Assembly (NCBI GenBank): GCA_022843385.1
Contig: JALHNT010000051.1
Location: 1 to 52,047 of the forward strand
From: Anaerolineae bacterium
GTDB lineage: Bacteria > Chloroflexota > Anaerolineae > Aggregatilineales > Phototrophicaceae
DNA length: 52,047 nucleotides
Reading direction: 5' to 3'
In this document: one piece after another, positions 39,515 through 47,017 of the stretch
How the letters are laid out: each line of letters starts with the position of its first letter
Numbering within the stretch: the first letter of the stretch is position 1
Notes under the pieces: model-generated
What the model saw: the letters and a program-made list of their open reading frames with translations, nothing else
What the model was told of the DNA's origin: nothing
Databases searched by the model: none
Program-made: the position numbers and the translations under genes

Positions 39515-41785
39515 ATGCACACCGAACACCAGCCGCCGATTGTCCAGGCGACACTGAGTAGCAGTCCACACCAAGCGGCGCTTGATTATGTTGCGCTCGG
39601 CTTGAGCGTCCTGCCGCTCGATGGTAAGCGTCCGGCGTTGACGAGCTGGGCAGCACTCCAAAAGACCGCCGCCACAACCGAAGTCATTCGGAGTTGGATC
39701 AGCGCCGGACTTCTCCAAAACGTCGGGCTGATCTGCGGCGCGGTCTCCGGCAATCTGGCCGTCCTCGATCTTGACGGAGCAGCCGGGTATCCAGCCTTCG
39801 CCGCCACCTTCCCGCACCTGACCGAAACCTTCACCGTCGCCACAGGCGGCGGTGTCGGACGGCACGTCTACTTCTACGCCGACCGATTGCCCTTGAGCAT
39901 CAAGGCCATGGGGACACCGATTGGCAACCTCGAACTGTGCGCCAGCGGGCGGCAAGTGGTTGCGCCGCCGAGTGTGCATCCGATCACCGGCAATGCCTAC
40001 CGGGTCGAAAAGCCGCTCGCCATCTTGCGGGTCGCCCATCTGGACGATCTGGAGGCCTGGATCGAGTCCTTCAAGCCGCGTGAGGCCGTAACAGAGTGGA
40101 AGCCGCCACGCATGGCAGCACCAGTCGGACAAGATCGACTCAATCCGCGCTTACTGGAGGTCATCAGCCGTGAATTGGTGAGCCGGGGCTTCAAGTCGCA
40201 TGGGGACTGGCTGCACGGAAGTTGCCTGCACCCGGAACGCCATCGCAACGGCGACCGCAATCCCTCCTTCGGCTTCAACACAACCAGCGGCTATGGACAC
40301 TGCTACGTCTGCGGCACGCTGCTGGCGAAGGACATCAGTGCAACGCTGGGCATTGATCCTGTGAGCGTCGGTGGACTGTTCGAGAAACCTGCGCCGTCGA
40401 TTATCGCATCGCCCGCACGGCCTGTTCGACCACCAGCGCCACCGAGCGATATACCACCTGGAACAGCCTCCAATCACCGGCTGCCCAATTGGTTGTCGCA
40501 ATACCTGGAGTGGGCAGGTGCAACCGGCAATCAGACACCGCTGGCTTTCCACCAGGCGGCGGGACTGTGGCTGCTGGCAACCGCCATTGGACGCAGGCTG
40601 TATGGTGAGGCTCCGTGGGGTGTCAAGATTTACCCGAATCTGTATCTGATGTTGGTGGCAGGTACCACCTTCTACCGCAAATCGACCGCCTACAAGCTGG
40701 CCGAGCAGGTGGCGCGGGCCGCCATTCCGCACATGCTCATGCCCACGCCCGGATCGCCGGAGCGTTTTCAGGAGGCGCTGGCCGGTCGGATGCCGGGCAA
40801 CTTCGACAAGCTGGGACGCGAGCAACAGGAACGCCTGAGCAAAGCACAACCCTTCGCTGCCCAGCGCGGCTTGCTCAAGGATGAAGTCGCCGGATTGTTC
40901 GGTGCCATCAACCGCAAGGACTACATGGTGGGCATGAAAGACCTGCTGATGGAACTCTACGACTGCCCGGACTACTTCGACAAAGACACCCAGACTGGGC
41001 TGAACATCGTCCAGAACGCGGCACTCTCCATCCTGGGCGTGACTACTCCGTCCAGCCTGTCGAGTGCCGTCAGCCAGGGCGATTGGGACAACGGCTTGCT
41101 GATCCGCTTCGCGCTGCTCACGCCCGAACCGGACTACCAGGAACGCCCGGCATCAACCAGCTACCTTACTGTGCCGGACAGTCTGACCAACGATCTCCGC
41201 CGCCTGCATGACCGCCTGCCACAACCGGAGCCAGGTGAGTTCGGGCTGACCGCGCCGGGTGCGCTTCGCCTGGAGGTTCAGTGCTGGAGTAAATGCCAGC
41301 AATACGGTGACTGGCTGCGCCGCCGCTGTGCGCCAGGGGAAGACACCGAACTCGACGACCGGCTCAAGGGCATCTACGGGCGGATGCACGTCCAGGCGTT
41401 CAAGTTGGCCTCCTTGTTCGCCGCGCTCGACTGGCTGGAGACCGACGATCCAGCTCCCACTGTGACCGTTGACCATTGGAGCGCGGGTCAGTCCATCGCG
41501 GAAGAGTGGCGGATGAGCGCGCACCGCCTGACCGAGCAACTCGACCGCAGCGGCGAGGCCACCATCGAACGGCGGCAGCAGGATCGGATGCTGGGCATCA
41601 TTCGGGGGAAGGGTAGAGCAGGCTGTGAACTGCGCGACCTCTACCGACAGATGCACGTTACGGCCAAAGTCGGGCGGCAGGTGGCGCAGGAGCTGGTCCG
41701 GGCAGGTCTGGTGGCGGAAGTCCGCCTGGACGGAGCCGAGGGCTACACGGCTCTAGAACACCTGCAACCCGTCCCAACCGTGTGA
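39515..41785 (+). CDS. Prim-Pol / DUF3987 replication protein (bifunctional primase-polymerase plus ATPase)
   Basis: A 756-residue element replication protein. Residues 15-190 are an archaeo-eukaryotic Prim-Pol domain: catalytic D85-L-D87 in VLDLDG, H117 in GRHVYF, and the LELCASGRQVVAPPSVHP strand. A zinc-finger-like segment follows (C237, H239, C263, C266; HCYVCG), then a DUF3987 P-loop domain whose Walker A reads GTTFYRKST (383-391), with arginine where glycine usually precedes the lysine. A C-terminal winged-helix-like part ends the protein. Such proteins prime and unwind DNA in plasmids, phages and integrative elements. AAGGAAA is eight bases before ATG. It is followed by a repeat array. 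Confidence 0.88.
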   Translation: MHTEHQPPIVQATLSSSPHQAALDYVALGLSVLPLDGKRPALTSWAALQKTAATTEVIRSWISAGLLQNVGLICGAVSGNLAVLDLDGAAGYPAFAATFPHLTETFTVATGGGVGRHVYFYADRLPLSIKAMGTPIGNLELCASGRQVVAPPSVHPITGNAYRVEKPLAILRVAHLDDLEAWIESFKPREAVTEWKPPRMAAPVGQDRLNPRLLEVISRELVSRGFKSHGDWLHGSCLHPERHRNGDRNPSFGFNTTSGYGHCYVCGTLLAKDISATLGIDPVSVGGLFEKPAPSIIASPARPVRPPAPPSDIPPGTASNHRLPNWLSQYLEWAGATGNQTPLAFHQAAGLWLLATAIGRRLYGEAPWGVKIYPNLYLMLVAGTTFYRKSTAYKLAEQVARAAIPHMLMPTPGSPERFQEALAGRMPGNFDKLGREQQERLSKAQPFAAQRGLLKDEVAGLFGAINRKDYMVGMKDLLMELYDCPDYFDKDTQTGLNIVQNAALSILGVTTPSSLSSAVSQGDWDNGLLIRFALLTPEPDYQERPASTSYLTVPDSLTNDLRRLHDRLPQPEPGEFGLTAPGALRLEVQCWSKCQQYGDWLRRRCAPGEDTELDDRLKGIYGRMHVQAFKLASLFAALDWLETDDPAPTVTVDHWSAGQSIAEEWRMSAHRLTEQLDRSGEATIERRQQDRMLGIIRGKGRAGCELRDLYRQMHVTAKVGRQVAQELVRAGLVAEVRLDGAEGYTALEHLQPVPTV

Positions 41786-41869
41786 CTGGCGTGACCATTG
41801 TGACTTGTGACTCGGTGACAGGTTGGTTTTTGTCACAGAGTCACCGTGTCACCGTGTCACCGGAGTCAC
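41782..41869. repeat. Symmetric array: five GTGAC followed by five GTCAC
   Basis: GTGAC begins at 41782, 41791, 41800, 41807 and 41815; after a 12-base centre, GTCAC begins at 41832, 41840, 41848, 41856 and 41865. Spacing is 7-9 bases. The right half mostly reads GTCACC. The array fills the gap between the primase-helicase and the HU-like gene, starting at the former's stop codon. It is a candidate iteron-type replication origin or operator, and could also extrude a long cruciform. Confidence 0.85.
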
Positions 41870-41891
41870 CTAATCTGAGAGGAGATCAATT

Positions 41892-42188
41892 ATGAACCAT
41901 ACTCAACGGGTCGCCCACGTCGCCCGGCAGCGGCGCTATCTCACTAAAGCACTGGTGCGCGAAGCGGTCGAACGCTATCTGGCGGCGCTGGCAGAGGAGA
42001 TCGCCGGCGGGGAATGGGTTGACATCCCGTACCTCGGCAAGATACAGGTTGTGCGCGAGGCAGGGACAGGCTATGTGAATGCGATCATAGCCGATGGCAC
42101 GCGAGCGAGAAAGCAGGTGCAGATGCGGCTGCGGACGAAGGTCAGGTTGAATGAAGCTTTCAAACGACGGAGCCGTGACTTCACCTAA
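41892..42188 (+). CDS. HU/IHF-like DNA-bending protein
   Basis: A 98-residue HU-family protein. The N-terminal helices (RRYLTKALVREAVERYLAALAEEIAGG) are followed by WVDIPYLGKIQVV, the usual G-x-F/I-G core strand, and a basic arm (RARKQVQMRLRTKVRLN). HU-like proteins bend DNA and assist replication or recombination complexes. GAGGAGATC lies upstream of the ATG. Its place directly after the GTGAC/GTCAC array suggests it acts on that array, which is inference. Confidence 0.85.
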   Translation: MNHTQRVAHVARQRRYLTKALVREAVERYLAALAEEIAGGEWVDIPYLGKIQVVREAGTGYVNAIIADGTRARKQVQMRLRTKVRLNEAFKRRSRDFT

Positions 42189-42249
42189 GCAGGGAGTGTA
42201 AATCAATCAGGAGCAGCGCGGTGGGTTAGCCCTCGGAGCGTGTTCCTAG

Positions 42250-42283
42250 CACAAACCGGGGGCGATTGGTTGTTGACAAGACT
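42250..42283 (+). repeat. 34-base direct repeat, copy 1
   Basis: A 34-base segment containing GGGCGATTG and GTTGACAA recurs at 42534-42567 with 29 of 34 bases identical. The two copies flank the truncated coding fragment at 42360-42485. They may be promoter duplicates (each contains TTGACA) or the flanks of a small insertion. Confidence 0.6.
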
Positions 42284-42359
42284 ATAGGATTACTTGAATC
42301 CTCAAGTCAAGTTCATGTTTTGTTACACTATGAGTCTATCGTTTTCGGCCGGTCGAAGT

Positions 42360-42485
42360 CAACAAGAAAACAAGCTAGATTATCTGCGCTACACCGACAG
42401 CTACCCGATCACCGCCACCGTCCGCCTGGCCTTCGTCAACTTCGACGCCGAAGCCGCCACAACGATCTTCAATCTCACCGTCTAA
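42360..42485 (+). pseudogene. 3' fragment of an unidentified gene
   Basis: The frame ends YTDSYPITATVRLAFVNF, then AATTIFNLTV and a stop, with strongly GC3-biased codons that show it was once coding. Upstream of about 42370 the same frame becomes AT-rich and loses this bias, so only the C terminus of a beta-rich, perhaps phage-structural, protein remains. An ATG at 42294 is in frame but has no ribosome-binding site. The stop is followed by a 9-bp hairpin at 42499-42521. Confidence 0.45.
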
Positions 42486-42498
42486 CGAACAGAGGAGA

Positions 42499-42521
42499 GG
42501 TAGAGGGCATGTCCCTCTACC
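42499..42521 (+). terminator. Hairpin terminator after the gene fragment
   Basis: GGTAGAGGG (42499-42507) and CCCTCTACC (42513-42521) pair perfectly around CATGT and are followed by TTATA. It was probably the terminator of the truncated upstream gene and may now insulate the minus-strand operon ending at 42630. Confidence 0.5.
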
Positions 42522-42533
42522 TTATACCTGCAC

Positions 42534-42567
42534 CACATACCGCGGGCGATTGATGGTTGACAAAACT
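42534..42567 (+). repeat. 34-base direct repeat, copy 2
   Basis: Second copy of the repeat at 42250-42283, with five differences, again containing GGGCGATTG and GTTGACAA. The remainder of 42568-42629 shows nothing recognisable. Confidence 0.6.
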
Positions 42568-42629
42568 GCGACGTCGCATCCACCAGCATTCTTCAACACG
42601 ACAGTGTTGATTTACGCGCACATACCCAT

Positions 42630-43850
42630 TTATGGCTGCTTCTCAGCCTGAAGTGCCTCGGCCATCAAGCGCAGATCAGCAGCACAGGGCGCTGGCAGAG
42701 CGGTAGTCGCATCCAGTTGCGCGATAAACTGCGGATACTGCCCCGCGTCAATCAGCGTATCGGCGGACGTTTGCAGGCGGGTATCACTGCTGCATTCGGT
42801 CAGGATTGCTTGCATCCGTTCGGGTGATGCGACAGGAGCGAAGATTTGGAAGGCACCACCCAATTGCGTTTGACTGAAGGTGGAGGTTGCGCGCAAGGTC
42901 GTATCAATCAAATTAGATGTGACGGGGCTATCGATCATGCCAACCACTAAGCGCCCACCATTTGGGCTGTATTTCACCATCCTAAGCCATTTCTCTGATG
43001 GTAGCGCGTAGCTTTCCGCCACCGCACCAGTTACCGTGTCCCAAACATACAAACTGGCAGCATTTGAACCACCTGCCAGATATTGACCATCAGGAGACCA
43101 AGCCGCAGACCCAATACCTGCGGGCAAGCCTTCAAGCTGAATCCTATTCCCACTTGGTACATCCACAAAGAATAGGGAATATAATATAGCTTGTGTATCT
43201 GAACCCGTATGTAGGCTGTTGGGCGTGCCCGGCTCAACCATTCTGAATGTAAACATCGCAAAGCGCGTACCATCAGGATTCCATAGTGGCTGTCCTACTG
43301 TTTCACCTGGGAAGACATAATTGGCGATTTCAGCGTCGGTGGTGGCATCCATGAATCGGATCTGATCAGAGCCGCGTTCACCTAGCGCTACAAAATAGGT
43401 CATATCGAACCCCCAAGCCCGCCAATACCACCATTCACGGATCAAACTGCCATCTTGCGCACTGTGAATTTGAGCGCCGCGTGGCAACGTCAAAATCATC
43501 TGGCTGTCGGGACTCCATTGTGGCTCAATGACTTTATCAAGCGGTAAGGTCGTCACCGTCTCCAGGGTGGTGCTGTCCCAAATTTCCTTCAGCACCAAAA
43601 TCCGCCTTCCATCAGGGCTGAAATAAGGCTGGATGTAGAGATAGTCATTTTCAGACGCATAGGCTCGAAAATTAATTGGGTTGAACTCCGCGTCGTACAG
43701 CGTCAATCCTGCGATATTAGAGGTTACAAAACGAGTGCCGTCGGCGCTCATGTCCATCCGATAAACGGCGTTAGGATCGGTTTGGGCGATTGCATTTCCC
43801 GTTGCCACAGACAACAACACTACAATGAGCAATACAGTGATGATTCGCAT
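42630..43850 (-). CDS. Secreted PD40-type propeller protein
   Basis: A cleavable signal peptide (1-22, ending GNAIAQ) precedes a propeller of about seven blades with cues such as MSADGTRFVTS, FSPDGRRILVL, WSPDSQMILTL, WNPDGTRFAMF, WSPDGQYLAGG and YSPNGGRLVVG. A short helical tail with two cysteines (ECSSD, PAPCAAD) follows. It lies 26 bases downstream of the long laminin-G-like gene and is the last gene of that operon. Probable extracellular binding protein; function unknown. Confidence 0.83.
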   Translation of the reverse strand: MRIITVLLIVVLLSVATGNAIAQTDPNAVYRMDMSADGTRFVTSNIAGLTLYDAEFNPINFRAYASENDYLYIQPYFSPDGRRILVLKEIWDSTTLETVTTLPLDKVIEPQWSPDSQMILTLPRGAQIHSAQDGSLIREWWYWRAWGFDMTYFVALGERGSDQIRFMDATTDAEIANYVFPGETVGQPLWNPDGTRFAMFTFRMVEPGTPNSLHTGSDTQAILYSLFFVDVPSGNRIQLEGLPAGIGSAAWSPDGQYLAGGSNAASLYVWDTVTGAVAESYALPSEKWLRMVKYSPNGGRLVVGMIDSPVTSNLIDTTLRATSTFSQTQLGGAFQIFAPVASPERMQAILTECSSDTRLQTSADTLIDAGQYPQFIAQLDATTALPAPCAADLRLMAEALQAEKQP

Positions 43851-43876
43851 AAAACAGACTCCTTATGATCTCATCG

Positions 43877-46800
43877 TTACCACTGCCAGTCGGGATCAAC
43901 GTAAAGTTGGTGAAGAACTCCGGTGCTGGTAGACACTTCAACCTGATTAGGCAGGGCATAAAACTGCCAATCATGGGCGCTGAAGTAATCTTGTGTATCT
44001 TGGTAAACTGACTCTCGATAGAGTGTGCAATAAAACGGACGCGGTACAGGGCTTTGCGTTTCTTGTGTAACATTTTGCCCTTGCGGATCGTTAGAGCGAT
44101 CAGGAGGCGAGGTGAAATCCACCACCCAGGGCACGGGGTTAGTGATGCCAAGGCTGGGTGCTGTTTGGTAGGTATCAGCAAATTGGTTGACATTCCGATC
44201 CACATAAACCCCACGCGGGGTTGCAGTTGATGGCGGAGTATAGGGTGTCGTGCTGGGTACAACCCCGCTAGCGAAAATCGCGTCCCGGCAACTTATTGCA
44301 CTCCCCCAACCGATGATCACCAGTCCATGAGTGGGATTGCTGTTGATATACAAGTAGTCCCCGCGTTGAATATTATTCTGACCAATTTGCTGCACAACAA
44401 ATTGGCTCAACCCCGATGGATTTCCAACAACACCTGTTCCGAGGCGGCCTAGAGTGCCCTGTTGTTGAACGAAAAACTCGGCTAATGGACTGGTATTGCT
44501 ATCTTGTCCAACTATTGTCGCCACAAAACGCCCTATCGAGTTATTGCCAACTGTGTTGTTGGGATTATTCCGCAGGACGTTATTGTAACTATTGCTTACC
44601 CAATAGGATTTTAGATCCTCATGCGTATCAAACGGATTGCTCGCATTCCCGTTTGGCGGTGTTGCGGTCGCCCCATCAAAGCAGTAGCGCCACCCTAAAG
44701 ACGGCTGTCCTGCTGGGTCTACGATACAAGAGTCTTCATTGAAGTTGGGAGTATTTGGATTGTCACGTTGTCCCCAGATCATCGGCAATCCACCCATCCA
44801 CAGGCTTTGTGACACAAATACGGCAGAGCCAGTTTTGCCTGCTTGCCCGATGTCCGAGTAACGAAAATAGGCATAGGGGATTTGGGGCGAAGTTGTGATG
44901 CGTTGTGTCACAAGCCCAACCGACTGTAGATTGCCATGATTGTAGGCGGTATCGTAGCTATGCTCAATGGCATAGTTGGCTGCGGAGCGACGGTCATAAG
45001 GAAAGCTGAGTGTTGAAGGTTGATCGAGATTGCCGCACGGGCCAGACAGGGTCGCATAATTCAAACTGTTGTAGCGCGCCAGCAACCAGCCAGTGGTGGT
45101 GCCATTGTAAACACGATACCAGATTTGAGTATCGCCACTCGTGAAGGTGGATTGTGGAAATTGAACTCGAAGCACGGGTTGGCCTGAAGGCTGAGCATAG
45201 GCTATGATTCCGTTTATGTCCCAGCCCATCGTCTGACCCGCAATCTGTTCGGCATTGATGGTGGGAGCTTCTAATAGCCTAATCCCGCCACTATACACCA
45301 CCTGCATGTCTTCCACTTCATTGACCTGGGCTGGGAAATTGGTCTTGTAGTTATTCCATGTGTTCCAGTCAATTAACCTGACCCGGCAAATAGGATCAGG
45401 CGTCGGCGGAAGCGGTTGACACCTAAACTGAAGTGGCCCGGCGTTGGCAGGCGAGATACAAATGGATGGATCATAATTCCCGCCATCGAAATCATCCAAC
45501 CGCATCCCGGCTGCCGTGTTATGTGCCAGTCCAACATGCCCGCTGCTGTTCGAGCTGCTCATGGAATAGCTGATGCTCAGTGAGCCGTTGACATAGACGT
45601 AAAGTGCGCCAAAAAGATCCGTCTGTGCCTGGAAGATATTGCCGGCATTCAACGCCAGTGCAGTGGTGCTGGTGGTTTGTTGTATCCAGTTGCTGCTGCT
45701 GTTGAGCTTGCTCCAAATCTCGACTTTACTGGTAGCGAAACTGTAGCAGGGTGAAACGCCGCTAACCACCGCATCGTTAACAACTTCGGCTTTCAGCAGC
45801 AGGCACAGATAGCCGGATGCACTGTTGGTCGGACGGCTTGCCACAACGACGGATACATGCTGATAGGCACCAAAAGCAGTGTCGCGCCAGTGGGTGATGA
45901 ACCCCCCACTACCAGTCGTGACCATCTGATGATTACTGATGTTGAACCCGGTGGTTTGAAATCCCCAACTCGGTCCAATACTGGTCGCATTCGCACGGTT
46001 GAAGTTATCCAACACCTTCGGGTCACCTTTACCATCGAAGTTATCCAACCGTATCCCGGCGGCACTGTTATGCGCCACACCGATTGATCCGCCGCCGGTC
46101 CAGGTATCGAGTGTGTACGACAACATCCGGGTTCCATTGATGTAGATGTCCAACTTGCCCTTGTCGTCCATCGTCGCCCGAATGCGATCATTGGCATTCA
46201 ATGAGATGTTGATAGTACTGGTGAAATGCAGTGTCCAGTAAGTCTCGGTCACACGCTTCGAGAAAATCTCCACTTTGTTGGTGGCGAAGTTGAAACACGG
46301 TGAAACACCGCTGATGACCACATCTCCTGTCAGTCCACCCTTGAGCACCAGGCACAGGTAGCCCGCTGAGCTGTTGGTTGGGCGATTGACGAGCGTGATT
46401 GATACTTCCTGCTGATAACCAAAAACGTGCTGTTTCCAGTGCAGTATAGGCGCGCTTGGTGTAGTGCCAGCAAACAGTTGGTTGTTGTTGATGTTGAACC
46501 CGATGACATCACCACCCCAATTGCTGCCAATCGAAGGATTATTGGCACGGTTGAAGTCATCCAACATAGTGGGCGTCGCCGTCGGCGTGGGTGTAGCGGA
46601 AGGTGTCACAGCAATGGTCGGTGTACCGATCACCGGCATCACTCCGGTTGACCAATCCGGGTCGCGTTCTGCCATCGCGCTCGATACTAAAGTGCGGACG
46701 ACTCCACCCGAACTATTGATGATAATCAGATTATCAGCCGGCAAATCTCCGGTCGTGACAGCCGGTAGAACAATAACTAGTTGACTGCCATCGGGCGACC

Positions 46801-47017
46801 AATCCGGTTCATAAGCAGTGTTATTGTAAAGAAGCTGCTTTGCACGGGTTGTCACATCGATAGTAAAGAGCTTGCCTTCGCTATCATTATCCTGAAAGAC
46901 GATTTGATTTTGGGAACTTGATCCCCAATCGGGATTATGAGGAATAAGGTTGGTTTCTGTGGTCAATTCTACATCGTCGAATGGATAGGATATGTTGCGT
47001 ATATGTAACTTATACAT
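43877..47017 (-). CDS. Downstream part of a split giant secreted protein: propeller blades, two laminin-G-like domains, amidase-like domain
   Basis: The frame is in phase with the gene upstream and separated from it by only one TGA codon. Residues 1-130 continue a PD40 propeller (NPDWGSSSQNQIVF, EPDWSPDGSQLVI); then comes a Thr/Pro linker, two copies of a 180-residue concanavalin-like domain each starting LDDFNRAN or LDNFNRAN and ending R-L-D-N/D-F-D, and a C-terminal region resembling Amidase_6 (YDRRSAANYA, FVSQSLWMGGLPM, RGDYLYI...HGLVIIGWG). The catalytic Cys position reads Ser in GSAVFVSQ. Without read-through this part lacks a signal peptide and would not be secreted. Confidence 0.7.
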   Translation of the reverse strand: MYKLHIRNISYPFDDVELTTETNLIPHNPDWGSSSQNQIVFQDNDSEGKLFTIDVTTRAKQLLYNNTAYEPDWSPDGSQLVIVLPAVTTGDLPADNLIIINSSGGVVRTLVSSAMAERDPDWSTGVMPVIGTPTIAVTPSATPTPTATPTMLDDFNRANNPSIGSNWGGDVIGFNINNNQLFAGTTPSAPILHWKQHVFGYQQEVSITLVNRPTNSSAGYLCLVLKGGLTGDVVISGVSPCFNFATNKVEIFSKRVTETYWTLHFTSTINISLNANDRIRATMDDKGKLDIYINGTRMLSYTLDTWTGGGSIGVAHNSAAGIRLDNFDGKGDPKVLDNFNRANATSIGPSWGFQTTGFNISNHQMVTTGSGGFITHWRDTAFGAYQHVSVVVASRPTNSASGYLCLLLKAEVVNDAVVSGVSPCYSFATSKVEIWSKLNSSSNWIQQTTSTTALALNAGNIFQAQTDLFGALYVYVNGSLSISYSMSSSNSSGHVGLAHNTAAGMRLDDFDGGNYDPSICISPANAGPLQFRCQPLPPTPDPICRVRLIDWNTWNNYKTNFPAQVNEVEDMQVVYSGGIRLLEAPTINAEQIAGQTMGWDINGIIAYAQPSGQPVLRVQFPQSTFTSGDTQIWYRVYNGTTTGWLLARYNSLNYATLSGPCGNLDQPSTLSFPYDRRSAANYAIEHSYDTAYNHGNLQSVGLVTQRITTSPQIPYAYFRYSDIGQAGKTGSAVFVSQSLWMGGLPMIWGQRDNPNTPNFNEDSCIVDPAGQPSLGWRYCFDGATATPPNGNASNPFDTHEDLKSYWVSNSYNNVLRNNPNNTVGNNSIGRFVATIVGQDSNTSPLAEFFVQQQGTLGRLGTGVVGNPSGLSQFVVQQIGQNNIQRGDYLYINSNPTHGLVIIGWGSAISCRDAIFASGVVPSTTPYTPPSTATPRGVYVDRNVNQFADTYQTAPSLGITNPVPWVVDFTSPPDRSNDPQGQNVTQETQSPVPRPFYCTLYRESVYQDTQDYFSAHDWQFYALPNQVEVSTSTGVLHQLYVDPDWQW

